Below are positions 27,534 through 35,891 of a DNA stretch of 64,000 bases, in pieces. The stretch is from Pseudoclavibacter sp. AY1F1. Its GTDB lineage: Bacteria > Actinomycetota > Actinomycetes > Actinomycetales > Microbacteriaceae. Location: contig NZ_PSTQ01000002.1 in the NCBI RefSeq assembly GCF_002931075.1, positions 62,001-126,000 on the forward strand, given 5' to 3'. The notes below the pieces were generated by a model, which was given only the letters and a program-made list of their open reading frames with translations, did not search any database and was not told the DNA's origin. The first letter of the stretch is position 1. Each line of letters begins with the position of its first letter. A program made the translations under genes and the position numbers.

Positions 27534-27608
27534 CGTTCCCGCCTCAAGATCTGTTCCTGCTTCAAGCTCTGCGGAGTCGCTCGCGCAAAGGCGTCAAATC
27601 CAGACGCA

Positions 27609-27638
27609 GACCCGGACCCGGACCCGGACCCGGACCCG
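27609..27638. repeat. Hexanucleotide tandem repeat
   Basis: Five perfect copies of GACCCG in register, followed by degenerate GC-rich copies. They lie between the tRNA terminator and the end of the flavoprotein gene. Confidence 0.9.
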
Positions 27639-27691
27639 GCCCGAGACGCGCGGGCGCGGGTGCAGACATGGGTGCAGGCGCGGGCGCAGGC

Positions 27692-28846
27692 TCAGCGGAA
27701 GATTCCAGCGCGGGCGAGCGAGAAGTGCGGGGCCGCGTGTGCGCGTCCCAGCGCGACGTTCGCGAGCACCTCGCCGACGGCCGGCGCGAACTTGAAGCCG
27801 TGCCCCGAGAAGCCCGCGCCGACGACGATGGGGCCGGAGCTGTCGAGGATGAAGCCCGAGTCCGGAGTTGTCGTGTAGGTGCAGCTGATGTCGACTGCAG
27901 TCTCCGCATCCGCGCCCGGGACCCACTGCCGAACGTATTCGCGCAGCTGCTCGAGCTGGTCGGGGTCTGCGGTAAAGCTCCGCTGGTCGGGATCGGTGAC
28001 GGGGCCGACCCCGTGCCAGCCGACTTTGATGCCCTCGCCCGGCGTGTGCATCCCGTAGATGCCGGATGGCCACCACTCGCCGCCGATCGCGGCGCTGCGG
28101 AGGTTGAAGGAGGGGAGGAGCTCGGCTGCTGCGGCGAACTCCGGTCGGACGCTGAAGTGCGCCGGCTGCTCCTGCGTGACGACGAGCGGTGGCAAGGGCA
28201 GGTGCGCGCCGAGGAGCTTCTGCGTCCAAGCCCCTGCTGCGACGATGACGCGGCGGGCCTTGATCGAGACGGCCTCGCCCTCCGCTCCGAGCGCCGAGAC
28301 GCTCACCTCATGGTCGGCCCGCGGCGTGACGTCGGTGACGCGCAGACCGTGCCGGACGATTCCGCCGTGAGCCGCCGTCTGACGATGCAGAGCGTTCACG
28401 GTGCGGTCGGCGTAAAGGCGACCGCGGGGGAAGAACCGCACGGCGTCGTCAAAGCGCAGCAGCGGCCAGCGCTCTTGCGCGACCGCGGCTGGCAGCTCCT
28501 CGGAGTCGAAGGTGCCCGCCCGGTCGTCGTCATTGCCGGGTGCCGCAGGCCGAGACCCGCGGTCGATGAAGCCGATCTCGTCGAGGAGCACGTCGCCTGA
28601 GTCGTCTTCGAGCTCCCGCCAGAGCGTGTGGGCTCGGTGCAGGAGCTCGAGGTAGTGGGGCTCGGCGTAGGCGGGGTTGAAGTTGCGGGTCGCGCCGTGG
28701 GATGCGCCGTGTCGATGGCCCGGCTCGTAACGCTCGATGAGCGCCACGCTCACTCCGCGGCGAGCGAGGCTCCAGGCAGCGGATGCGCCCATCACCCCGC
28801 CGCCCACGACAACGACTTCGACGTCGATCTGCCCAGTGAGTGACAT
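27692..28846 (-). CDS. Sarcosine oxidase / N-methyltryptophan oxidase type flavoprotein
   Basis: 384 residues of the monomeric sarcosine oxidase family. FAD motif GGGVMGASAAWSLARRG opens the chain, followed by the ERYEPGHRHGASHGATRNF segment in which family members bind substrate. The covalent-flavin cysteine is present in DISCTYTTTPDSGF (~residue 322), and GAGFSGHGFKFAPAVGE closes the fold. It oxidises a secondary amine such as sarcosine or N-methyl-L-tryptophan, releasing formaldehyde and peroxide. The start ATG follows GGGAG; an upstream in-frame start at 28888 is less likely. No tetrahydrofolate genes are adjacent. Confidence 0.87.
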   Translation of the reverse strand: MSLTGQIDVEVVVVGGGVMGASAAWSLARRGVSVALIERYEPGHRHGASHGATRNFNPAYAEPHYLELLHRAHTLWRELEDDSGDVLLDEIGFIDRGSRPAAPGNDDDRAGTFDSEELPAAVAQERWPLLRFDDAVRFFPRGRLYADRTVNALHRQTAAHGGIVRHGLRVTDVTPRADHEVSVSALGAEGEAVSIKARRVIVAAGAWTQKLLGAHLPLPPLVVTQEQPAHFSVRPEFAAAAELLPSFNLRSAAIGGEWWPSGIYGMHTPGEGIKVGWHGVGPVTDPDQRSFTADPDQLEQLREYVRQWVPGADAETAVDISCTYTTTPDSGFILDSSGPIVVGAGFSGHGFKFAPAVGEVLANVALGRAHAAPHFSLARAGIFR

Positions 28847-29024
28847 GTCCGGCTCCCGTTTCGGCTGGCCCCGTCGCACGGGGAACATCGCCGGACGCTA
28901 CCAACCCGAACGTCGTCGGGTCGTCGGACTCCATGCGGGAAGTCATCCGAGCACACGTGGCTTCAGAGTTCTAACTTCGGCTGCTTCTCCTTGATGTCGT
29001 GGGCCGTGAGTGGCGGATTCAGGA

Positions 29025-30227
29025 CTACCTCGCGGCAGCAGTCGCAGCTTCGGCGGGCTCCGCGGGTGCGGAGACCACGACCCGGTCTTCCGTTGCCGTT
29101 GCATCCACGGCTGGTGCCGACGCAGGTGACGCCTCCGGTGCAGGTGCTGCCGCTGCTTCTGGTTCTGGCGCTGGTGCTGGCGCCGCACCGTCGTCGATCG
29201 GCTCGGCCGCGGACGCCAGGTGCGCGTAGTCGCCGAACGCGTCGACCTTGGCGCCCTGCTCGTGGAGCAGCGCAGTGAGCTGTTCGATCTGCTCCGTGGC
29301 GAGGGGGCGGCGTCTGGCACGTTCACGGCGCACGAGGAGGTCGAGGAATTGCGCTTCGTCGGAGACGACCGCGGTGCGGTCTGCGGATGGGGTCAGGGAG
29401 GCGGCGTCGGTGTGGACGGTAGCGGTGGCAGTTGAGTAGAAGACGCAAGTGTCGATGGTGATCGCCTCGCCGAGGGCTTCCTCGGCGAATCGGGCGAGCT
29501 GTGCCGCCTGCGTGAGCGCCTGACTTCGCGGCGACGTGTCGCCGAGGTGGGTGATCACACGCAGGGCGCCGTCCGCAGGCTGGTTCGATTCGTCGGCGGA
29601 ACCCGAGGCGCGGCTCCCGACGATCTGGAGTGCGAAGGGCGGACGCAGTGCCGTGTCGTCGATGAGGTGCGCAAACGCAGGCACGGCGTCGCCTGGACGA
29701 ACGCCGTCGAAGATCACGCCGTCCCAGGCTCGGTGGTCGACGAGGAGCGCGCCGGCGTCGGTGAGCAGCACGTGGTCGAGCTGCACGACGTGGCGGTTAG
29801 TGCTCATGCCCTGCTGGACCAGGATGAACGTGCGCGTCACGAGGACACCGTTGAGCCCGAGGGTCGCGCTCGCCTGCAGGATGGCTTCGCGCGACACGAG
29901 TTCCGTCTCGACGGACCGACGGGCGCGGTCCTTGAGGAAGTCGACGAGCATCCGCCGGTCTTCGAACGCCACTTCGTGCTCTGACGCGAGCCGCTCAAGG
30001 CGCTGCTCGCTCTCGTCCAGCACCGCCTGCTTCTGCTGCTGGAACTCCGTGTAGGCGCGCTCGGCTTCGGCGTTGAGCGCCTTCCGCTCGGCCTCGGCCG
30101 CGTTCTGGCGCTCCTCGAGCGTCGCCCGCCAGCGATTGTTGGCACGGATCCGAAGCAAGAGAGCGATGATGCCTGCGATTGCCGCCCCGAGCACAAAGCT
30201 CAGCGCAACCCACCCCTGAGTTTCCAT
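29025..30227 (-). CDS. Membrane-anchored coiled-coil protein with NERD-like segment
   Basis: 400 residues. A single hydrophobic helix lies at about 6-27, then a long charged coiled coil (~30-115, many Glu/Gln/Arg heptads). Next comes a compact domain with LGLNGVLVTRTF and QLDHVLLTDAGALLVDHRAWDG that resembles the conserved strand pair of NERD (nuclease-related) domains. The C-terminus (after ~residue 335) is an Ala/Pro/Glu-rich tail. The METQG start leaves the membrane helix at the very N-terminus; the frame is open upstream. No catalytic assignment is possible, and the NERD relationship is tentative. Confidence 0.72.
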   Translation of the reverse strand: METQGWVALSFVLGAAIAGIIALLLRIRANNRWRATLEERQNAAEAERKALNAEAERAYTEFQQQKQAVLDESEQRLERLASEHEVAFEDRRMLVDFLKDRARRSVETELVSREAILQASATLGLNGVLVTRTFILVQQGMSTNRHVVQLDHVLLTDAGALLVDHRAWDGVIFDGVRPGDAVPAFAHLIDDTALRPPFALQIVGSRASGSADESNQPADGALRVITHLGDTSPRSQALTQAAQLARFAEEALGEAITIDTCVFYSTATATVHTDAASLTPSADRTAVVSDEAQFLDLLVRRERARRRPLATEQIEQLTALLHEQGAKVDAFGDYAHLASAAEPIDDGAAPAPAPEPEAAAAPAPEASPASAPAVDATATEDRVVVSAPAEPAEAATAAAR

Positions 30228-30403
30228 GAGATCAGTACAGCACCGGCCGCCGACATTGCTGATGAGCGCCGTGCGGGGAGTCCGCTCGTGAGGGCGATCC
30301 GGGGAGTTCCAAGGGGAGTTTCCTCTCGAATGTCCGGGTCGGGAGAGCGGGGCCACTTCACTAGGCTGACGTGACCCCGCTTCCCCCTCGAGAGGATCCC
30401 CCC

Positions 30404-31615
30404 GTGCGAGTACTTGTCACCAGTTCCCGGAACACGTTTGCGCTCGACCTCATCCGCAAGCTCGGCAGCACGGGGCACACGGTGTTCGCGAGCGATACGT
30501 ACGAGGGGGCCATCGGAAGCCACTCCCGCTTTCTCGCCGGACATTTCGTGACGAACTCGCCGCGATTCAACACCGATGAGTTCATCAAGGACCTCGTGAA
30601 TATCGTGGAAGAACACAAGATCGACGTCATCATTCCGACGTTCGAGGAAGCCTTCTACCTCGCCGCCCGCGGACACGAGCTGCCTGACGGCACCAGCATC
30701 TTCACCGGCGGGTTCGAGCAGCTCGCCCGCCTGCACGACAAGGCCAGCTTCAAGCGCCTCGCCATCGAGGCCGGCGTGCCCGTGCCTGAGACGATCGTGG
30801 CGAACAGCCCCGAGGAGCTGCAGGCGGCAATCGATAAGTACCCGAGATTCTTCGCGCGCGCCGCATTCTCGCGTGGCGGCGTGGGACTGCTCACGAACAC
30901 CGGCCCGCTTGCCGGCAAGATGTCGGTGGACGACGCGGTGCCGACGCCCGACCAGCCGTGGCTCGTGCAGCCGTTCGTGGACGGACCGATGATCTGCACG
31001 TACAGCATCGTGGTGGACGGCCGCGTGACGGCGCACTGCACCTACCGGGCACCCGAGCAGTGGGCGCACAGCACCGGCATCTCGTTCCTCGCGATCGACA
31101 GCACGGAGACGCTCGACTACACGCAGAAGCTCGTCGACACCCTCGACCCGAACTACACGGGACAGCTCTCGTTCGACTTCGTCGACAACGACGGCGGGCT
31201 GTTCGCGATCGAATGCAACCCGCGCCCCACGAGCGGCGTCATCCTGCTCGAGGCGGAAGAGGTCTCGGAGGCGTTCAAGGGCAGTAACCCGGAGACGTTC
31301 GTGGTTGCGCCCGGCGTCGAGCGTCAGGTGAAGCTGGCCGTGCTCGCGGATGCGTTCGCCGAGCCCATCAAGCACCTCCCGAAGTCGCTCCACGACCTGC
31401 TGCACGTGCGGGACGTCGGCGCCGGCTGGCATGACGAGCTCGCGATGCTGTGGAGCCCCGCGACGATCGTGCACGGGGCCCAGCTCTCGCACGGCGAGCG
31501 CAAGGAGCTGCTCGCGGCCCTTGGCGCGGACATCGTCTGGAACGGCGAGCCGATCGATGGGATGCTCCCCGAGGACCTCGCGGCGCTCGAGGCTGTGCAC
31601 GCGCAGCGCGTCTGA
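30404..31615 (+). CDS. ATP-grasp family protein
   Basis: 403 residues. The N-terminal pre-ATP-grasp fold (VLVTSSRNTFALDLIRKLG) is followed by an ATP-grasp core with LHDKASFKRLAIEAGVPVPET, FARAAFSRGGVGL, PWLVQPFVDGP and the metal-binding GLFAIECNPRPTSGV. It resembles carbamoyl-phosphate-synthase-like carboxylate-amine ligases. The GTG at 30404 is preceded by GAGAGGA; an in-frame GTG at 30371 would add eleven residues. It is divergent from the coiled-coil membrane protein and stands alone, so the acid and amine substrates are unknown. Confidence 0.85.
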   Translation: MRVLVTSSRNTFALDLIRKLGSTGHTVFASDTYEGAIGSHSRFLAGHFVTNSPRFNTDEFIKDLVNIVEEHKIDVIIPTFEEAFYLAARGHELPDGTSIFTGGFEQLARLHDKASFKRLAIEAGVPVPETIVANSPEELQAAIDKYPRFFARAAFSRGGVGLLTNTGPLAGKMSVDDAVPTPDQPWLVQPFVDGPMICTYSIVVDGRVTAHCTYRAPEQWAHSTGISFLAIDSTETLDYTQKLVDTLDPNYTGQLSFDFVDNDGGLFAIECNPRPTSGVILLEAEEVSEAFKGSNPETFVVAPGVERQVKLAVLADAFAEPIKHLPKSLHDLLHVRDVGAGWHDELAMLWSPATIVHGAQLSHGERKELLAALGADIVWNGEPIDGMLPEDLAALEAVHAQRV

Positions 31616-31637
31616 CACCCGGCCCTGGCGTCCACGC

Positions 31638-31675
31638 GACGGTGCTCCTCACCAGCCATGGTGAGGAGCACCGTC
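31638..31675. terminator. Bidirectional terminator
   Basis: Perfect 16-bp inverted repeat (31638-31653 with 31660-31675) with a 6-nt loop between the convergent ATP-grasp and small secreted protein genes. Confidence 0.8.
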
Positions 31676-31703
31676 CTTGCATTGTCGAGTCAGGCGGAGC
31701 TGG

Positions 31704-31967
31704 CTAGGCGATCGCGCGGTAATGGAAGTAGTAGCCGTTGTCGGTGAAGCCGCCCTGCTGCGGGTAGTACGTGCATCCCTGGCTGATCTTCGTCCAGGAG
31801 GAGATGTACGTGATCTTCGCCGCCTCGCAGTCGCTGACCGTCGCGAACGGACCGACGCTGTAGTTCGGCGTGACGGCTTGGGCGGCGGTCGCCCCGCCGA
31901 ACATGAGGCCACCCGCGACGACGGCACCGGCGATGACAGTGGACACCCGCTTCTTGAGATTAACCAT
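31704..31967 (-). CDS. Small secreted protein
   Basis: 87 residues. A classical signal peptide (VNLKKR basic start, hydrophobic VIAGAVVAGGLMFGG, cleavage near AQA-VT) leaves a mature protein of about 56 residues. This has two cysteines 21 residues apart that could form a disulfide, and many aromatic residues (YYFHY at the end). No family recognised. It is a single gene between terminators, convergent with the ATP-grasp gene. Confidence 0.75.
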   Translation of the reverse strand: MVNLKKRVSTVIAGAVVAGGLMFGGATAAQAVTPNYSVGPFATVSDCEAAKITYISSWTKISQGCTYYPQQGGFTDNGYYFHYRAIA

Positions 31968-32040
31968 GCCCGCGAACCTAGCCAGCGTGCATCCACGACT
32001 CGTCAGTGTCCCCTGGGAGACCCTGGCAATCTGGTGCGGC

Positions 32041-32916
32041 TCAGGCGGCCGGGCGTTCCGCTCCCGCAGCTCCCTCTGATCCGTCTGCTCCCTCCGCAGG
32101 GCGCCGTGCGTGCCGGTGCTCGCGGATGGACAGGTAGAGCCGGTGCGCGAAGATCACGAATGCGAGCCATGCGGCGCCCAGGACCCAGCCAGCGAGCACA
32201 TCCGTGAACCAGTGGTGACCCAGGTAGACGCGTGACAGGCCGACGGTCAGGGCGAAGAGGACTGCGCCGAGGGCGATGAGGACGCGCGCCCGTCTCGTCT
32301 GGCGTCGGAGGATGAGCAGGTAGGCGATGACGCCGACGACGGCGACGGCGTTGAGGGTGTGCCCGCTGGGGAACGACGCCGAGGTCTCGTACGGCGGCAC
32401 GGCTTCGGCCTGCTGGGGGCGGACGCGGCCGATGAGGTTCTTCCCGGCGACGGTCATGAGGAGCGACCCGCCGCCAGCGGCGACGATGAGGATGACCGGG
32501 GTCCACGACCTGCGCCGTATGGAGAGCACGAGCAGCGTGGCGATCGCGATGATGGGCATCCCGATCTGCCCGGCGATGTCGGTGTATCCGGTGATGATGG
32601 AATCGGCGACCGGCGATCGCAGGGTGATCGCGTAGTCGAGCAGCGGCTGGTCGAGGCCGGCGACCCCGTCCCTGTCGGTCACGGCCTCGTAGATCTCGGC
32701 CGCGAGGACGCTGAGCCCGACAACGATGGCCAGCCCGATCACGAGCAGCAGGATCAGGGCGCTGTTGGGGCCGACCTTGTCGCCGACGACCTGCACGCGC
32801 TTCTCGACGACGCGTCCCGCGTTTGAACGGGGCGGCCGCGGGGCGCGATTGTCGATGGTGGTGTCCTGGGCGAGCTCGCCTTGGACGCCCTGGGTGGAAT
32901 CGTGGGGGTGGGTCAC
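32041..32916 (-). CDS. PAP2-family membrane phosphatase
   Basis: 291 residues with about six membrane helices. The three phosphatase motifs are complete: KNLIGRVRP (~residue 160), PSGHT (~residue 183) and SRVYLGHHWFTDV (~residue 228). Likely acts on undecaprenyl pyrophosphate or phosphatidate on the outer face of the membrane. GTG start. N-terminal ~45 residues and C-terminal ~25 residues are polar tails. Confidence 0.9.
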   Translation of the reverse strand: MTHPHDSTQGVQGELAQDTTIDNRAPRPPRSNAGRVVEKRVQVVGDKVGPNSALILLLVIGLAIVVGLSVLAAEIYEAVTDRDGVAGLDQPLLDYAITLRSPVADSIITGYTDIAGQIGMPIIAIATLLVLSIRRRSWTPVILIVAAGGGSLLMTVAGKNLIGRVRPQQAEAVPPYETSASFPSGHTLNAVAVVGVIAYLLILRRQTRRARVLIALGAVLFALTVGLSRVYLGHHWFTDVLAGWVLGAAWLAFVIFAHRLYLSIREHRHARRPAEGADGSEGAAGAERPAA

Positions 32917-33220
32917 CGCACCAACTCTAGGTGGGGCGACTGAGGCTCACGCCGGGGTGGCGACAGTGCGTCAGTTCGAGGAGAGCCCGACTGTGCGGTT
33001 CTGCCCCAGGATGGCGTGTGCGTTGCCGTCGAGGATCTCCTCGCGGGACGGGGTCCCTTCGACATGGTGGGCGGATGGTCGTGCAGTGCCGGTTTGACGC
33101 CGACGTCTGCAGCGGGTCGCGCTTCCGCCATCGCAAGGCAGCCTCTGAGATTCCTCGGCCCTTCGGGTAACGTTGCACCCCGTTTGCCTTCCCCCGAGAG
33201 AAACGGATGATCCCCGCGCT
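32917..33220. other. 304-bp divergent gap
   Basis: Control region between the PAP2 and BCCT genes. Short open frames here lack ribosome sites and codon bias. No clear promoter motif or palindrome was found. Confidence 0.5.
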
Positions 33221-35209
33221 ATGAGCTCACAGGACACACCACCCTCCTCGCCCGGACCGCAGTCCGCGTCGTACGGACCGCAACGCAAGCCGGTGACGCG
33301 CATCATCCGGGAGGTGATCGACCCGGATCCGATGCATCCGGCCCTCATCCCCGGTATCGGCGTCGAGGAGACAGGTCGGGCTTTTCGAACGAACTGGTGG
33401 GTGTTCGGCGTCGCCGGTGCTGGTGTCGTCGCCGTCATCGCCTGGGCCCTCGTCGACCCGGCGAGCATCTCGGCCGTCGGCTCCGTATCACTCGACTGGG
33501 TGACGGAGAACTTCGGCTGGCTGTTCTCGCTCCTGACGATCGTCGTCGCCATCTTCATGCTCGTTGTCGGCTACGGGCGCACCGGTGGGGTGCGCCTCGG
33601 CGCGGACGATGAGAAGCCCGAGTTCTCGATGGTGTCCTGGATCGCGATGCTGTTCTCCGCGGGCATCGGCATCGGGCTGCTCTTCTACGGCCCGATGGAG
33701 CCGCTCACGTACTTCCTGGCGCCCCCGCACGGCTTCGACGTCGCCCCGGGCAGTGTGGATGCGATGCACACGGCAATCGCGCAGACCGTGCTGCACTGGG
33801 GGCCGATGGCGTGGGCATACTACGCGCTTGTGGGTGGCGCCATCGCGTACGCGGCCTACCGCAGGGGCCGACCTCCGCTGATCTCAGCGCTCTTCGACTC
33901 GGTGTTCTCGCAGCGCACGCAGGGCTGGTTCGGCCCGCTGATCGACATCTTCGCGATCCTCGTGACGCTCTTCGGCACGGCCGTCTCGCTGGGGATCGGG
34001 GCGTTGCAGATCGCGTCGGGCGTGGAGATGGTGACGGGGCTCGGAACGCTGGGCAACGGCTTCATCATCGCGGCCATCGCCGTGCTCACGGCCCTTTTCA
34101 TCCTGTCCGCAGTGTCGGGCGTGAAGCGGGGCATCCGGATCCTGTCGAACATCAACATGGTCGTAGCGGGCCTCCTCGGCCTGTTCGTGCTCGTCGCCGG
34201 ACCGACGCTGCTACTGGCAAACATCATCCCAGCCGCCGGCGTCACGTACTTCAGCGAGCTCGGCACCATGCTGATGCGCAACGCCTCCATGGGCGACGAG
34301 ACGGAGGTGTTCATGCAGGCCTGGACCACGTACTACTGGGCGTGGTGGGTGTCGTGGACGCCGTTCGTTGGCCTGTTCATCGCGAAGATCTCTCGTGGCC
34401 GCACGCTGCGTGAGTTCGTGACGGTTGTTATCGTCGTGCCGTCCGCGGTGTGCCTTGTCTGGTTCGGCATCGTCGGGGGCACCTCGATGTGGCTGGAGAC
34501 GCAGGGAGCCGGCGTGAGCGCGGCCGGTTCGCCTGAGGCGCAGCTCTTCACGCTGCTGGACGCGCTGCCGCTGGGGGCGATCACCAGTGTCGTCGCCCTG
34601 GTGTCAATCGTCATCTTCTTCGTCACGTCCGCCGACTCCGCCTCCATCGTGATGGGCTCGATGAGCCAGCAGGGTAAGGCCGAGCCGTCGCGCTGGGTCA
34701 CCATCTTCTGGGGCCTCATGCTCGGCCTCATCGCCGCCTCGCTGCTGCTCGCGGGCGGGCGAGATGCGCTCTCGGGGCTGCAGGCGATCATGGTCGTCAC
34801 GGCGCTGCCGTTCGCGTTTGTCGTGATGGGCATCATGTGGGCGTGGGCCAAGGACCTGCGCACGGACCCGTACATGATGCGCCGCCGCTACGCGAAGGAG
34901 GCCATCGACGAGGGTGTGCGCGCCGGCATCGCCGAGCACGGGGACGACTTCGTGTTCGGGGCGAGCGTCGTCGAGGCCGAGCACGGGGCTGGCGCCTGGC
35001 TCGATTCCGAGGACCCGGCACTGACCGAGTGGTACACCGACGCGACAACGGGGATGCTCGACATGGTGAAGGCGGACAACTCGTCGGAGCAGGGTGCGTC
35101 ACCGAGCGAGCTCGAGGAGCGGGCCCGGATCGAGGCGCCGGCCGCGAGGGAGGCACTCGAGGCAGGTGAGACCGGGCGCGACGGCGACCAGGGCCGTGTC
35201 GGAGTCTGA
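33221..35209 (+). CDS. BCCT-family betaine/choline/carnitine transporter
   Basis: 662 residues with 12 membrane helices and long polar tails at both ends (about 55 and 120 residues). The family block WWVSWTPFVGLFIAKISRGRT lies around residue 380, with SAGIGIGLLFYGPMEPL in helix 3 and FVTSADSAS in a later helix. It is a sodium-coupled compatible-solute importer, and the charged C-terminal tail could serve osmosensing as in BetP. The start ATG at 33221 lacks a strong ribosome site; the frame is open to 33173. Confidence 0.9.
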   Translation: MSSQDTPPSSPGPQSASYGPQRKPVTRIIREVIDPDPMHPALIPGIGVEETGRAFRTNWWVFGVAGAGVVAVIAWALVDPASISAVGSVSLDWVTENFGWLFSLLTIVVAIFMLVVGYGRTGGVRLGADDEKPEFSMVSWIAMLFSAGIGIGLLFYGPMEPLTYFLAPPHGFDVAPGSVDAMHTAIAQTVLHWGPMAWAYYALVGGAIAYAAYRRGRPPLISALFDSVFSQRTQGWFGPLIDIFAILVTLFGTAVSLGIGALQIASGVEMVTGLGTLGNGFIIAAIAVLTALFILSAVSGVKRGIRILSNINMVVAGLLGLFVLVAGPTLLLANIIPAAGVTYFSELGTMLMRNASMGDETEVFMQAWTTYYWAWWVSWTPFVGLFIAKISRGRTLREFVTVVIVVPSAVCLVWFGIVGGTSMWLETQGAGVSAAGSPEAQLFTLLDALPLGAITSVVALVSIVIFFVTSADSASIVMGSMSQQGKAEPSRWVTIFWGLMLGLIAASLLLAGGRDALSGLQAIMVVTALPFAFVVMGIMWAWAKDLRTDPYMMRRRYAKEAIDEGVRAGIAEHGDDFVFGASVVEAEHGAGAWLDSEDPALTEWYTDATTGMLDMVKADNSSEQGASPSELEERARIEAPAAREALEAGETGRDGDQGRVGV

Positions 35210-35317
35210 CGCGACCGCATCCTTGCAGCTCAGCGTCGTGGCATGCTCTCATCTGGACATTGCCTGCCAGGACCCGCTCCCTGCGAGGAGCGTGCCTGCC
35301 CACATGAAGGAGCCCCC

Positions 35318-35689
35318 ATGACCGAACGCATCAACATCTCCTCTGGCTCGCCCTACGAGGCGACCGTCGGATATTCGCGGGCCGTGAAGGTCGGCAGCCA
35401 GGTCTTCGTGGCCGGCACGACGGCGCCGGGCGTCGACGCTGAGGAGCAGGCGCGGGAGATCTTCGAACGCATCGGTGCCGGGCTCGAGCAGGCGGGTGCC
35501 TCGCTGAGCGACGTCGTGCGCACGCGAGTGTTCCTCGTCGACATCGAGCGCGACTTCGACGCCGTCGGCGCGGTGCACGGCGAGGTCTTCGGCGAAATCC
35601 GCCCGGCGTGCGCCTTCATCGGCACGGCCGGCCTCGTCGCGAAGGACCTCCTGCTCGAGGTCGAGGTCGACGCCATTATCAGCGAGTAG
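35318..35689 (+). CDS. ridA: RidA-family protein
   Basis: 123 residues, YjgF/RidA fold. Typical segments are GYSRAVKVGSQVFVAGTTA, AGASLSDVVRTRVFLVDIER with the conserved arginine, and the end LLLEVEVDAII. Deaminates reactive enamine/imine intermediates of PLP enzymes. ATG preceded by AAGGAG. Lies 108 bp after the BCCT gene and may be read through from it. Confidence 0.9.
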   Translation: MTERINISSGSPYEATVGYSRAVKVGSQVFVAGTTAPGVDAEEQAREIFERIGAGLEQAGASLSDVVRTRVFLVDIERDFDAVGAVHGEVFGEIRPACAFIGTAGLVAKDLLLEVEVDAIISE

Positions 35690-35725
35690 AACGCGTCGCG
35701 GCGCGACTCCTTCCGAGAGGTTGCG

Positions 35726-35755
35726 GCTCGCGCTCGCGCTCGGGCTCGGGCTCGC
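35726..35755. repeat. Hexanucleotide repeat
   Basis: Five GCTCGC/GCTCGG units in register just after ridA. Confidence 0.8.
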
Positions 35756-35761
35756 ATCCTG

Positions 35762-35875
35762 TCAATTTAGGGGCGAAGTGGTCCATCGGTTCGGTGAGGC
35801 CCTCGAAGTTCCGCCTAGTGCCTGGCGTGCTTTCGCTGAGCGAAGTGGGCAGAGCCCACTTCGCCCCTAAATTGA
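35762..35875. repeat. 114-bp element with 20-bp perfect terminal inverted repeats
   Basis: The arms 35762-35781 and 35856-35875 are exact inverted copies beginning TCAATTTAGGGGCG. Inside, an 11-bp perfect hairpin with a 3-nt loop (around GAAGTGGGC-AGA-GCCCACTTC) overlaps the right arm. It lies between convergent ridA and the hydrolase gene. It may be a terminator with alternative folds or a small non-autonomous mobile element; no clear target duplication is seen. Confidence 0.8.
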
Positions 35876-35891
35876 TGAGAGCGCACCCGCA

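Noticed and set aside
35762-35875. Full insertion sequence
   Set aside because: Only 114 bp with no transposase and no target duplication, so only a miniature element or terminator can be argued.
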